Assembly: GCF_014653155.1 (NCBI RefSeq)
Contig: NZ_BNAF01000003.1
Coordinates: 124,001 to 188,000, forward strand
DNA length: 64,000 bases
Reading direction: 5' to 3'
Source: Sphingobacterium griseoflavum
GTDB lineage: Bacteria; Bacteroidota; Bacteroidia; Sphingobacteriales; Sphingobacteriaceae
Part shown: positions 16,366 through 25,382 of the stretch, piece after piece
How the letters are laid out: the number at the start of each line of letters is the position of its first letter
Numbering within the stretch: the stretch's first letter is position 1
The notes under the pieces: model-generated
Told to the model about the DNA's origin: nothing
The model's input: only the letters and a program-made list of their open reading frames with translations
Database searches by the model: none
Translations under genes and position numbers: made by a program

Positions 16366-17129
16366 GAAAAGTATTTGCATGTACAGCTCTTTTCTTGGCT
16401 TTATTAGCCGCCTGTCAAAACTCGACGTTGACCAACAGCGCCTTTGTTGGGCAGGAAACAGACAGCCTATTCTTCCATACGGAAGATGAAATTGAGCAAG
16501 CCTTTTCCAGCAGCTTTGCCTTGGGCAACATGGACAGCCTGGTGCGCCTGGAGAAGAAACTGCAGGCCTTTGACGGCCCGCTTGCTGCCTACTGGCGGGG
16601 ATATATCGCGTATTTGCAGGGGATATACCTATTTTCCAAAAACAAGCGCGACTCCTCTTCGCTGTATATCGATCGGGGCATTGAGGTGCTCAAAAATGAA
16701 AAACAATCCTCCGAGAGCAGTGCCCTGCTGGGCATGCTGTACAACTTCTCGGTGCAGTTTAGCAGCAACGTCATGATCCCCGTTATCAGCCACAAGGCCG
16801 ACAGCTATTTCCAGCAATCACTGGCGCTGGATTCCAACAACCTGCGGTCCTACTTGGGCATGGCCAACAAGGACTACTACACGCCGGAGAAATTCGGGGG
16901 AAAGAAAAATGTGAACGGCCTGTTGCAGCAAGCGCTCACAAAGCCGGACCGGCTGGACAAAGACGCGCGGCTGCCCAGCTGGGGGCGCGAGCAGGCTTAC
17001 GAGCTGCTGATCCGGCATCATGTTGAATCGGGAGAAGTGGATGCTGCCAAAACATATTACAAAGAGGCCGTAGCGCTATTCCCGATGAATTATCAATTAA
17101 TCCGTTTATCCTCATTATTCTTAGAATGA
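16362..17129 (+). CDS. TPR-like lipoprotein, first of two tandem paralogues
   Basis: A 255-residue predicted lipoprotein (MRKVFACTALFLALLAAC; lipobox LLAAC). The ATG at 16362 overlaps the permease stop (ATGA) and is preferred to the longer frame opening at 16098. The mature part is helical and TPR-like: AAYWRGYIAYLQGIYLFSKN, SSESSALLGMLYNF, NNLRSYLGMANKDYYTPEKFGG and a tail VDAAKTYYKEAVALFPMNYQLIRL. It shares order and key motifs with the protein encoded directly downstream. No enzymatic residues are apparent; it may be a periplasmic scaffold for export, uptake or self-protection. Confidence 0.75.
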   Translation: MRKVFACTALFLALLAACQNSTLTNSAFVGQETDSLFFHTEDEIEQAFSSSFALGNMDSLVRLEKKLQAFDGPLAAYWRGYIAYLQGIYLFSKNKRDSSSLYIDRGIEVLKNEKQSSESSALLGMLYNFSVQFSSNVMIPVISHKADSYFQQSLALDSNNLRSYLGMANKDYYTPEKFGGKKNVNGLLQQALTKPDRLDKDARLPSWGREQAYELLIRHHVESGEVDAAKTYYKEAVALFPMNYQLIRLSSLFLE

Positions 17130-17887
17130 AAAACAAACTGACCCTTCACCTGCTGAAAATAAGCGTGGTGTTTATTATGGCTTTGCTCTTCGTTGTGCCA
17201 GCAGGTGCACAGACTGGTCAAGGTGTCCTAAATGGCATCGAAAAGAAAATAGATGATGCCTTTGGCCAAGCATTCGTGACAAAGAAGCCCGATCAGCTGG
17301 AGCGCATAACGAAACTTTTGAAAGAACAGAAAAAATCGGCACTGACCGACTATTGGCTGGCTTATGCCTACTACCTGAACAGCCTTTACTACGATAGCAT
17401 GGGCGATGCCGATGAGGCCGAGTCGACGCTTTCCAAAGGCATGGAGCTCCTGAAATCGGGCAGCCAATCGTCCGAAAGCTATGCGCTGATGGGCACCATG
17501 CAAAACTATTCCATCAAGTTTATGAATATGCTATCCGCCAATAAGGCGGCAGAGGAAGCTACGCGAAACCTGTCCAAATCCATCCGTCTCGAGCCAAAAA
17601 ACTTACGGGGCTATTTGGGCTTAGGCCTTCAAGATTATTACACCCCACCGGAATTTGGCGGGGGAACCAAAACGGAGGGCCTACTGAAAAAAGCGCTGAG
17701 TATGCCCGATCAGCCCACAAAGAACCCCACGATGCCCTCTTGGGGTCGCAAGGAAGCCTATACCACGCTGATCAGTTATTACATCAAGAAGAAAGATCTG
17801 GAAAAAGCAAAACAATATTATAAAGAAGCGTCAGCCAAATATCCGAATGATTATAGATTGCTCTCTCTATCTAAGGATCTGCTATAG
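17126..17887 (+). CDS. Periplasmic TPR-like protein, second tandem paralogue
   Basis: A 253-residue protein with a cleavable signal peptide (MKNKLTLHLLKISVVFIMALLFVVPAGAQ would exceed the quoting limit if extended; cleavage is likely after AGA/QT). Unlike its upstream paralogue it lacks a lipobox, so it should be soluble in the periplasm. Shared blocks are SSESYALMGTMQNYSIKF, NLRGYLGLGLQDYYTPPEF, MPSWGRKEAYTTLISYY and AKQYYKEASAKYPNDYRLL. Its start overlaps the upstream stop by four bases (ATGA), and its last 41 nt overlap the TonB receptor gene. A lipid-anchored/soluble pair next to an outer-membrane receptor suggests a trans-periplasmic relay, which is inference. Confidence 0.75.
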   Translation: MKNKLTLHLLKISVVFIMALLFVVPAGAQTGQGVLNGIEKKIDDAFGQAFVTKKPDQLERITKLLKEQKKSALTDYWLAYAYYLNSLYYDSMGDADEAESTLSKGMELLKSGSQSSESYALMGTMQNYSIKFMNMLSANKAAEEATRNLSKSIRLEPKNLRGYLGLGLQDYYTPPEFGGGTKTEGLLKKALSMPDQPTKNPTMPSWGRKEAYTTLISYYIKKKDLEKAKQYYKEASAKYPNDYRLLSLSKDLL

Positions 17888-20024
17888 GCTGCTCATCGGT
17901 CTTTGCCCCCTCCTTACGCTGGGGCAGCAAGCTTTTGAGGGGCGGGTCGTCGATGCCAACAAGCATCCCCTTTCCTATGTCTCGGTCAGCGTTGTCGCCC
18001 ATGATTCGATGAGCACGCTGACCGATAGCGCGGGCTACTTTTCGCTAACGGGGATGTCCTCCGCTACCGAAGTAGAGGTATTGTTCTCTCTGTTGGGTTA
18101 TCAGTCCAAACAGGCTATGCTGCGTAGGGGTAGCAAAGAAAGCCATGTGCTGCTTGGCGAGTCGCAGACGTTACAGACCGTGGAGGTGTGGCGCTCCATG
18201 AAAGACCTCACTTCGATCAATCTTGGCAAGCTGGATATCTATACCAATCCCATTGCAGGGGCAGATGCGCTCAATGCCCTGCAGATTTATGCCTACTCAA
18301 GTAATGTAGACGAAACGGCGAACCCCTCTTTTCGGGGGAGCGAGGCAGACCGCTCGCGGGTGTTTATCAACAGCGTGCCCATCAACAGCCCAGTACGAAA
18401 CTCGCAGATAAACGGTGTGGGCAATTTCAGTATCTTCAACACGGAGCTCATCCAGTCTATGGATGTCTTTCCGGGCAACCCGCCCTTGATCTACGGGAAC
18501 ACGGGCGCCGGTTTGATCGACATCAAAACATCCGAGTCGGTGAAAAATAGCACCCAGCTTAGCCTCTCCATCGCCAGTGTGGGTGCATTGATCAACCGCA
18601 ACCTGTCTCAAGATGCCTTTACCCAGGTCTATGCCAACCACCAATTTGATGGGCCGCTCCTGAAATTGAATAGCAAGGGCCTAGGTTTTCTCCAATCGTT
18701 CCGAACGACGGATGTCGGGTGGAACAGCAACTGGAAGGTCTCGGATGCCGACAGGCTCAATTTCTATGCTTACTACATCGATGAATATGCCGAGCTAACA
18801 TCGACAATAAATTTCAGCAATGGGCTGAACCAATCGGGAAAAAGGCGGGGTTTCTTTATCATGAACTACCAAAAGTCGCTATCAGACAAGCTGAACCTTG
18901 CGCTGAACAGCAGCTATGATATGGGCAAGAGCCGCATTGACTTCCTGCAGATCGATGTCTCCTCGACCTCCAGCACCCTGTTCAACTCGCTGTTGCTGAA
19001 TTACCAAAAGGAAGGGCTAAATGTCACCACCGGCCTGGAATACAACCTGCAGCAAAGCAGTATGCAGGGTGTGGGGCCTACATTTTACTACAGCAACCAC
19101 GATAGCTCACAAACGCAAGTTGTGCAAGGCGACTTTGGGCTGCACATCCTCGAATCGTTCCTGCACGGCACCTACAGCAGCAATAGGATGACTTACAGCC
19201 TGGGGCTGCGCAAAAACGTCCCCTTGCAGCACGATGCCAACGGCATAAAGGGCTCCGACAATTACTTTAGCTTTCAATCGTACATCAAGTGGAAGATCAA
19301 TACCATCCAAAACCTAGTACTCTCTGCCGGAAGATACCATAACTATACCGAACCAAATGTCATGTACCAACGACAGGCGCTCAACCAGACCGATCAGCTG
19401 GCGCTGGATTACGTGCTGAAACAAAAAAGCACTTCTTTTAATGCCTCGCTGTACGCAAAACGAGAACAGGGAATGTCCAACACCAGCTACGAGTTTTTGG
19501 AAAGCATGGCCTCCCAACGAGAGATCTTCGGTTTGGAGCTTTCCGTCCAGCAGAATTTTTGGAAGTACTTTCGCTTGCTTTCCTCTTTCAGCTTGATGGA
19601 TGCTTCTTTCGATATCGAGGGCGTGCGCTACAGTACGTCTAACAACATACCTTACTTTTTCAAAAACGCATTGACTTTCAGCAGAAATAGATTCAACATT
19701 TCATTGACTGCGCTCAACAGACCGGGCACACGATACACCAGGGTAATCAATGGCAATTACATCCCTGAAGCGCGGGCCTACGAACCGATCTACGAGCAGC
19801 AATTGAATGGCTCGCAACTTGGGGCATACCATCGCTTGGATCTCAACATCAGCAAGCTGATTCCCATTAAAAACAATCTGCTAACACTTTACTTCAATGT
19901 CAACAACCTCTTGGGCGCTAAAAACCAACGCAACTTGATCTACACCCCCGACTTCTCCGGATCTTCCTTTGAGCATTTCAACGGCAACGTAATATTCTTT
20001 GGAGCCAGCATGACCCTTTATTAA
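17847..20024 (+). CDS. TonB-dependent receptor of the RiPP operon
   Basis: A 725-residue outer-membrane receptor. After a hydrophobic signal (LLIGLCPLLTLGQQ) comes a carboxypeptidase-D-like extension (FEGRVVDANKHPLSYVSVSV, residues about 28-105), a plug (about 130-235, with NPSFRGSEADRSRVFINSVP and NTGAGLIDIKTS) and a barrel ending YFNVNNLLGAKNQRN...FGASMTLY. It is shorter than SusC proteins and has no SusD partner, so it belongs to the siderophore/peptide receptor type. The start at 17847 overlaps the previous gene by 41 nt. As the last gene of the RiPP operon it may release, retrieve or sense the mature peptide. Confidence 0.88.
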   Translation: MIIDCSLYLRICYRLLIGLCPLLTLGQQAFEGRVVDANKHPLSYVSVSVVAHDSMSTLTDSAGYFSLTGMSSATEVEVLFSLLGYQSKQAMLRRGSKESHVLLGESQTLQTVEVWRSMKDLTSINLGKLDIYTNPIAGADALNALQIYAYSSNVDETANPSFRGSEADRSRVFINSVPINSPVRNSQINGVGNFSIFNTELIQSMDVFPGNPPLIYGNTGAGLIDIKTSESVKNSTQLSLSIASVGALINRNLSQDAFTQVYANHQFDGPLLKLNSKGLGFLQSFRTTDVGWNSNWKVSDADRLNFYAYYIDEYAELTSTINFSNGLNQSGKRRGFFIMNYQKSLSDKLNLALNSSYDMGKSRIDFLQIDVSSTSSTLFNSLLLNYQKEGLNVTTGLEYNLQQSSMQGVGPTFYYSNHDSSQTQVVQGDFGLHILESFLHGTYSSNRMTYSLGLRKNVPLQHDANGIKGSDNYFSFQSYIKWKINTIQNLVLSAGRYHNYTEPNVMYQRQALNQTDQLALDYVLKQKSTSFNASLYAKREQGMSNTSYEFLESMASQREIFGLELSVQQNFWKYFRLLSSFSLMDASFDIEGVRYSTSNNIPYFFKNALTFSRNRFNISLTALNRPGTRYTRVINGNYIPEARAYEPIYEQQLNGSQLGAYHRLDLNISKLIPIKNNLLTLYFNVNNLLGAKNQRNLIYTPDFSGSSFEHFNGNVIFFGASMTLY

Positions 20025-20026
20025 GT

Positions 20027-20048
20027 AAGACCCCTTCCAGTGGGTCTT
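20027..20048 (+). terminator. Terminator hairpin of the RiPP operon
   Basis: AAGACCC (20027-20033) and GGGTCTT (20042-20048) form a 7-bp stem with an 8-nt loop, 3 nt after the TonB receptor stop. The following T-run is short (TTTA), so efficiency is uncertain, but the position is as expected for the end of the operon. Confidence 0.5.
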
Positions 20049-20167
20049 TACGGACGGCTAAACTTAATTTTCCGGCTTCCTTTAAACCCGATCCGGTTTG
20101 GGCGATCAGCCATACCGCACTTATCCCCGTATATAAAGCACTAGGATTAGGCCAATCCTTAACGCGG

Positions 20168-20593
20168 TCATTTACGGATCAGCTTGATTTGGAAATAGTT
20201 GTCCTTTTGGGTGTATGCCACATCGCGAAACAATACCTCCGTAATATATACGCCATCGCAGTCTTCGTAATTCTTCCCTTCGACCACGAAAGCGAAAGCA
20301 TGTATAGTCGAAAGGAATTTATATTGTTCAATGCCATTCGATAGTTCCAGTTCTCTCAATACGACATGATCGTTTCCATCGATATCATATGGAATCGTCT
20401 TGTTTTTATTGCCTCCTAATTCTTTCTTGAACTCAAACATATTTTCAGCAAGTTCGTTGTTGGTAATCATGTTGTCCCCGTTTTCGTTCACAAACGCTAG
20501 GGTTAGGGTTGCCGGTGGATTGGAACAAAGGGTCCGCTTATCGCACGACGACATCAAGGGGATCATCAAGGCCAGTAAATAAAACACTTTCAT
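20168..20593 (-). CDS. Small lipoprotein of unknown function
   Basis: A 141-residue predicted lipoprotein with lipobox LMSSC (Cys17) following MKVFYLLALMIP. The mature part contains NENGDNMITNNELAENMFE and YDIDGNDHVVLREL, which resemble short Asp/Asn calcium-binding loops, though no full EF-hand is obvious. It converges with the RiPP operon (143 nt between stops), so it is not part of it. No function can be assigned. Confidence 0.65.
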   Translation of the reverse strand: MKVFYLLALMIPLMSSCDKRTLCSNPPATLTLAFVNENGDNMITNNELAENMFEFKKELGGNKNKTIPYDIDGNDHVVLRELELSNGIEQYKFLSTIHAFAFVVEGKNYEDCDGVYITEVLFRDVAYTQKDNYFQIKLIRK

Positions 20594-20800
20594 GGGTATA
20601 TGCTTTTCATTGCTTGATCAATTATCTTACCAAAAGGTCGTATGGTCTGGAAAGTTGCTTGCTGTTTGCCGCATTCGTTCGGCTAACTGCGCAGATACGC
20701 ATGCGTATTCGGTGCAATGTATAATGCTAACGAGCTGGATACTTATGCGCAGGCAATTTCCACATCATGATCATAAAGGCGTTTGACCCGCCATACTAAA
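20594..20800. other. Intergenic stretch before the duplicated module
   Basis: No gene is seen. The stretch separates the small lipoprotein gene (start at 20593) from the first RNA-plus-gene module that begins near 20801; it should contain the lipoprotein promoter on the minus strand. Confidence 0.5.
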
Positions 20801-20882
20801 ATGTTAAAAACTGTAAAATGTATCATTGTATTATTCTATGGCACATTATTTGTTTATTTACTTGTATTCATAATTTAGGTTA

Positions 20883-20934
20883 ATATTGGTTAGTTAGTAA
20901 AAAATCCTGAAGCTCCCCGCTTCAGGATTTTTTT
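20883..20934 (+). ncRNA. Short RNA unit, copy 1 of 3 (promoter plus intrinsic terminator)
   Basis: TTG at 20850-20852 and TAATTTAG at 20871-20878 are separated by 18 nt and followed by a nearly invariant RNA stretch (TTAATATTGGTTAGTTAGT) and a hairpin (arms 20901-20913 and 20919-20931, loop TCCCC) ending in seven Ts. The same unit occurs at 21979-22031 and 60313-60364. Between copies the -33/-7 spacer sequence differs while its length stays 18 nt, which is what a real promoter would show. The predicted transcript is about 50 nt and has no ORF. Function unknown; a trans-acting small RNA is possible. Confidence 0.7.
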
Positions 20935-21208
20935 GTTGGAAGCAGTCCATTATGATTGGCCAGCTGTTCAAAGATGGACATCTTTTTGTTCGGTATCGAA
21001 CAGCTGCGCATACCACATAAAACCACAAATACCTGTCAGTCTTTTAGTTAAAGTTTTTGGCAAAGCGGTTGCATCCCTCTTCACAGATGGCAAGCGAGCG
21101 GTTGCGGGTTAAGCTTATCGGAAAAGATTTCACCGACCAAAGCTCCGCATTTACCGAGAAACAACTGCAACCCATCTAATAGGTATTCATCAGCAGGCAT
21201 TAGCGCTG

Positions 21209-21216
21209 TACTTTTG
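21209..21216 (+). promoter_or_regulatory. Candidate -7 element of the NTF2-like gene (copy A)
   Basis: TACTTTTG fits the TAnnTTTG -7 consensus and is conserved at 60734-60741 in the second module. No perfect TTG lies 19-20 nt upstream (TTC instead). Transcription would start about 52 nt before the ATG. Confidence 0.5.
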
Positions 21217-21274
21217 AGATATCAAATAGGAAATAATAAAAAACATATTAAAAGACATTAAAAATAGCACAACC

Positions 21275-21700
21275 ATGAAAAAGACATTAACAACCATCGC
21301 AGCAGCCATCATCATGATTAGCTCATTCTCTTCTTTCGCAGCAGAGAAAACCAACCCCTTAAAGAACGTCGAGTCATCAAAGGTCATCAACACCTATCTA
21401 GAAGCCACTACATTGGGCAGCGTCGAACAGAACAAGTTCCTTTTTGCCGATGATTTCCAGTACAGCAACAGCGCGAACAACGACACGTTCAACAAGCGCG
21501 AGTACACCGCCTTTTTGAAAGCACACAAAGGCGTCAACTTCGACTGCAAGACAAACTATGAGATCTTGGATCAAAGCGGAAAGGCCTGCATGGCAAAAGC
21601 GACGATGGTTTTTGAAAATTTCACGCGCGTCGATTATATCACCTTGAGTCAAGATCAGGATGGCTGGAAGGTGAGCAAAGTCGTGACGACCTACCCTTAA
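21275..21700 (+). CDS. Secreted NTF2/lumazine-binding-like protein, copy A
   Basis: A 141-residue protein with a signal peptide cleaved after SFAA (residue about 22). The remaining 119 residues have the helix-plus-sheet pattern of small NTF2-like ('putative lumazine-binding') proteins: INTYLEATTLGS, FLFADDFQYSNS, ILDQSGKACMAKATMVFE and a closing DGWKVSKVVTTYP. The ligand and role are unknown. The copy at 60800 differs at only 6 of 141 residues although many synonymous sites differ in the mature part, which shows purifying selection on the protein. It is followed by its own terminator. Confidence 0.8.
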   Translation: MKKTLTTIAAAIIMISSFSSFAAEKTNPLKNVESSKVINTYLEATTLGSVEQNKFLFADDFQYSNSANNDTFNKREYTAFLKAHKGVNFDCKTNYEILDQSGKACMAKATMVFENFTRVDYITLSQDQDGWKVSKVVTTYP

Positions 21701-21768
21701 TAGCATAAAGATTTTTGTTTACATATCGCCATGTCGCGAGACGTTGCATGTTTAGTTTAGTTCAGTTT

Positions 21769-21798
21769 AATAAAGTCTGCCGCTTGGCAGACTTTATT
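21769..21798 (+). terminator. Intrinsic terminator of the NTF2-like gene, copy A
   Basis: AATAAAGTCTGCC (21769-21781) and its complement (21786-21798) form a 13-bp stem with a GCTT loop, followed by GTTTTT. The copy at 61291-61314 keeps the stem with changed but still paired bases. Confidence 0.85.
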
Positions 21799-21978
21799 GT
21801 TTTTAAGCCCTGTCCTTTTTTGTTGTACCAAAAATGGTATTTCGCCGTTATGGCTTGGCAACGTTATAGCGTGTAGGACATGCTAACAAAAAATAAATGT
21901 TAAAAATTGTAAAATGCAAGATTGATTTATTCAATGGCACATTATTTGTTCATCTATTAATATTCATAATTTAGGTTA

Positions 21979-22031
21979 ATAATTGGTTAGTTAGTAAAAA
22001 ATCCTGAAGCTCCCCGCTTCAGGATTTTTTT
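21979..22031 (+). ncRNA. Short RNA unit, copy 2 of 3
   Basis: Same unit as at 20883: TTG 21946-21948, 18-nt spacer, TAATTTAG 21967-21974, RNA with TTAATAATTGGTTAGTTAGT, and an ATCCTGAAGC/GCTTCAGGAT hairpin with TCCCC loop and seven Ts ending at 22031. The upstream motif ATGTTAAAAATTGTAAAATG (21897-21916) is also shared. This copy has no NTF2-like gene after it; it stands about 100 nt behind the end of module A. Confidence 0.72.
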
Positions 22032-22109
22032 GTTTACCGCGTTTGTCCGTTTACATACGATGGTACATCGCTACTTAGATTAATCATCATATAGCGCATG
22101 ATGAAATAT

Positions 22110-22871
22110 TTATTTCTGTCTACTATACCAATTTCTTATCTCTTTTTTTATCCGCAGCTCATCCTGGGCATCCGCTAGGACTTCCATATATGTCATCTCC
22201 TTAATTGCCAAACAGTAATGAACCATAATCCAATATTCGTAAAGCTCCCTCGGCGCAATCGTACCGTCTTCAAATTTGATTCCCCAAGAATCTTCATCCG
22301 CATTTTCCAATCTGTCCAAATTCTTTAAAAGGTCGCGTTGTAATGGTCCTTGCCTTGCGATAAATTCCACATAACCTTCCCACTTCCACGCTGGAATTTG
22401 GGCAACAGGGTTAGATTTCCAAAGTCCAAGCTCTTTGTATTGCAAACAGTGCATCATTTCATGAGCGAGCAGTTGCGTCAAATTCCAGGTGTAACCATGT
22501 AGTTCAACGGAATTCTCCCCGCAGTTCATTTCCCCCTGCAGGATCACCTTATCATAAACTGCCCAAGCAAATGCTGGGCCGAGCAGCACCTTTATCAGGC
22601 CGGGATATTTCGATCCGTCATGAAGACAAATATCCAAATTTAAAGAGCCTTTATAAAACTCACTATTTTGTAAAAGTATGGCTGCTTCGTCCAGTATAGC
22701 TGTTAATTTTGGATCAACAGGCTTGTTGTGATAAATCGTGAAGCCGCTGTGCGTAGATTTATTGGCGTATGCTAGCTGGGGGCTTAAAATAATTGTTATT
22801 AAAAGTCCTACAAGCAGCAATACTACTATCATTGACCCTAAAATCCATCTTTTTACTTGGCGTCTTTTCAT
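22110..22871 (-). CDS. Membrane-anchored putative zinc metallopeptidase (HEMMH)
   Basis: About 253 residues from the ATG at 22871; the frame opens at 22904, but the later ATG (MKRRQVKRWILGSM) puts one transmembrane helix (about 10-32) at the N-terminus. The domain outside the membrane contains HEMMH at residues 137-141 preceded by TWNLTQLLA, and WEGYVEFIARQ about 30 residues later, which could give a glutamate third metal ligand as in gluzincins. It resembles uncharacterised Bacteroidota proteins with an HExxH site; activity is inferred. No operon partner. Confidence 0.65.
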   Translation of the reverse strand: MKRRQVKRWILGSMIVVLLLVGLLITIILSPQLAYANKSTHSGFTIYHNKPVDPKLTAILDEAAILLQNSEFYKGSLNLDICLHDGSKYPGLIKVLLGPAFAWAVYDKVILQGEMNCGENSVELHGYTWNLTQLLAHEMMHCLQYKELGLWKSNPVAQIPAWKWEGYVEFIARQGPLQRDLLKNLDRLENADEDSWGIKFEDGTIAPRELYEYWIMVHYCLAIKEMTYMEVLADAQDELRIKKEIRNWYSRQK

Positions 22872-23478
22872 GATACTGCAATTTGAGGTTACGCACAATC
22901 GCACTGCACCTTTAATAACGAAATCGTCGTTTGCTTAGCCGGTCTACTAAATGCGTATGCGGTTAAACATATCGTTCCATCCTGTTCATTCGATTTTCCA
23001 TCTTGCCGCATCGTTACAAAAAGCGAGCGGCCGTAAAACCTTATTTTCTTAACCGATGTTGCTCGATTCAATATACAAATTATTCGCGCATATCCGTTAT
23101 ATGCGTACACGATAACTTGAACATGAATCAAGACATGCATCGCTCCTAGGACAGCTACACTATCATCCACCTCTCAATCAAGCAATATTTTGGAAAAATT
23201 TCAGGGACTGCGCCGTGTTACTTTTCCATCTCTTTTCGCCACCCCTAAAATAAGATCGTGGAAAAATTGTCATGATAATCCTATAATTGCCGTTTGTACC
23301 CGAATCATTACCTCCATATTCCTTACATTGTCGGTGTTAAGCTTAAGATACAGCAGTTAACCAAATCGGGTACATTATGAGTAAACAACCTCATCCTACG
23401 ATTGTGCTACGAATGAGCATGTGCTTATTTAACGGCAAAAAATCTGATCATGCGATCAGTAGGCGCATCAGCGCGCGG
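22872..23478. other. Intergenic region without a recognisable gene
   Basis: About 600 nt between divergent genes. Open frames here are short and show no family signature. It should carry both promoters, but no clear TTG-N19-TAnnTTTG pair was found. Confidence 0.5.
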
Positions 23479-24507
23479 ATGCAAAACTGTTTAGTTTTGC
23501 TGACCTTTGCTTTTTGCACCGCTTGTACGGCACAGCATGAAAGAGATTCCGAAAACAGGAAGCCTAGTCTACAAAAAGAGCAGGCAGCTTCGCTGCACGG
23601 ACCCGAGACAATTGTTCGAACGATTAAGCAAGATAGGAAAGGTAACATATGGATTGCCTCTTGGGATGGGGTTTTTAAATATGATGGAACATCTTTTGCC
23701 AACATGACAGAAAAAGTGAGCACGGCCCGATTTTTCGCTGTTTTAGAAGATCGCGCAGGAAATTTTTGGTTTTCTACTGTCGGATCGGGCGTTTATTATT
23801 ATGACGGGAAATCGTTTCGTCAGTTCACTACGGCGCAAGGACTGGCCAGTGATACGGTCACCGATATCTATGAAGATAGCAAAGGTCATATTTGGTTTAG
23901 CACGGCAAAGGGCGCAAGCAAGTATGACGGGCACTCTTTTCAGAATTTCACGGAAAAAGATGGCCTGATCGATAACAACCTGAATTCGATCATGGAAGAT
24001 CATACTGGGCAGTTTTGGTTTGCGACCTCGGGGAATACCTACCGATATGACGGCAAATCGTTTAGCATGGTGACGCATGAAGGCAGACCATTTACGAACG
24101 TGCGCTCCATGATAGCTGGTAAAAACGGAAACGTTTGGCTCGCCGGCAACGATGGCCTTTGGTTATACAACAAGACGACCTTTACCAATTTTACGCAAAA
24201 GTTTGTTGGCTATGTGTATGAAGATAGCGAGGGCAATATTTGGACCAGTACAAATAGCGGTATGGCAAAAAAATCACCCAATGATCTATCAAACAATAAC
24301 GATGAGGGCACATGGATGATTACGCGATATCAGGCAACCTCCTTACACAACAGCAAGGTATTGCCAGACATTATGAAATCGAACGAAACGATGATTTTTG
24401 GAATCACTGAGGCGGCAGATGGCAGTATGTGGTTCGGCACGTTACAGGGTGTTTATCGCTACGATGGCGATACGTTTAACGACTTTAAAAATCATTCACC
24501 GCGTTAG
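23479..24507 (+). CDS. Seven-bladed regulator-propeller lipoprotein
   Basis: About 342 residues from the ATG at 23479, chosen over 23377 because MQNCLVLLTFAFCTACTAQ then forms a lipoprotein signal (lipobox CTAC). The body consists of seven repeats of the two-component-regulator propeller type, each like GNIWIASWDGVFKYDGTSF: starts near 23641, 23758, 23884, 24004, 24127, 24232 and 24421. Such propellers form the sensor part of hybrid two-component systems; here there is no membrane helix, kinase or regulator domain after them, so it is a stand-alone periplasmic or surface propeller. It may bind a glycan or protein. Confidence 0.75.
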   Translation: MQNCLVLLTFAFCTACTAQHERDSENRKPSLQKEQAASLHGPETIVRTIKQDRKGNIWIASWDGVFKYDGTSFANMTEKVSTARFFAVLEDRAGNFWFSTVGSGVYYYDGKSFRQFTTAQGLASDTVTDIYEDSKGHIWFSTAKGASKYDGHSFQNFTEKDGLIDNNLNSIMEDHTGQFWFATSGNTYRYDGKSFSMVTHEGRPFTNVRSMIAGKNGNVWLAGNDGLWLYNKTTFTNFTQKFVGYVYEDSEGNIWTSTNSGMAKKSPNDLSNNNDEGTWMITRYQATSLHNSKVLPDIMKSNETMIFGITEAADGSMWFGTLQGVYRYDGDTFNDFKNHSPR

Positions 24508-24718
24508 TAGGCTTTTTTTGTAATGTAATTGCCAGTTCGCTATACCGAGATCCATTCATATTGTATGGAGGCTTTGCATGCGCGCAGATAAGCACAAAGA
24601 CGACGCAATTGTTTGTGTGGATTCCAGATGTAACTTGCCATAGATTGCTTTGGTCAATCGACGAAAGACAGATCATCAAACAGGGGCCTCTCCACGGGGC
24701 TGAACAGAGCGATAGGTT

Positions 24719-24947
24719 TACTTATTTTGGAGCAACTTTTCCAAGTAGGCGATCTTCTCCTTTTCGGCTTCCCACAAGCGCTCATAGAGCTCCACAATTT
24801 TATCAGCGGTGTTAAAGGTGGGCTGGTAATTTACCGAACTGGCAATGAGTGTGGAATGGTCCGTACTGGTATTGATCGAGATAAGTGAAGACAAAAAAAT
24901 GTAAAAAACCGGCCACCTCCCACCTATTTCGAACAGTGGAAATGTAT
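24719..24947 (-). pseudogene. C-terminal remnant of a regulator-like gene
   Basis: Reading the minus strand, a frame open from an upstream stop near 24948 to TAA at 24719 gives FEIGGRWPVFYIFLSS..., then NTADKIVELYERLWEAEKEK and IAYLEKLLQNK at the end. The closing amphipathic helix resembles the C-terminal tail of Bacteroidota helix-turn-helix regulators. There is no start codon or DNA-binding part, so it is a fragment. The family call is tentative. Confidence 0.45.
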
Positions 24948-25382
24948 TTATTCATGCTTGCCAATCAGAAAAAAACAGCTAGATTTATAAAAGCTAAAGT
25001 ATAAACCGCTTGCTCTTGTTAACCGCTTGGCGCGATGTTTTCCTGCCCTTCTTGGTATAAAAGGCGACCGGTACAGACAATTTGCATAACCCGCACGCTG
25101 TAAACGCGTTTTTGGTGTGTAGAATTTGAGCAGCCAGCATATGGGATGCTGACCCGCGCTACGCCTGCAGGCTGTCTGTTTTATCCTTGCCCCCCTGCCC
25201 TAGGCTGGCGGGCACTTAACGTTCTTATAAATAACGGTGGGGGAATGCCCCGCTCTGCGATCATGGATCGGGATCGGGCATCGCCGCTTGTTGGTGTTTA
25301 ATCGTCTCCTCATCATTCGTTATGGTTTATGATCACGATGTACTACTCGAAAAGCGGAAAGAATGGCTTAATTGGTGAAAAT

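Larger units (their letters stand above)
20801..21810 (+). repeat. Duplicated 1-kb module, copy A (RNA unit, leader, NTF2-like gene, terminator)
   Basis: This segment matches 60231-61330 along its whole length. The order is the ATGTTAAAAA...TGTAAAAT motif, small-RNA promoter and terminator, a 340-nt spacer with the CATCTTTTTG...TATCGAACAGCT block and the CGCATTTACCGAGAAACA block, promoter TACTTTTG, the 141-codon gene, its hairpin terminator and a TTTTTAAGCCCTGT end. Similarity is patchy in the spacer and very high near the RNA and the start of the gene. The copies are direct repeats about 39 kb apart. Confidence 0.85.
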
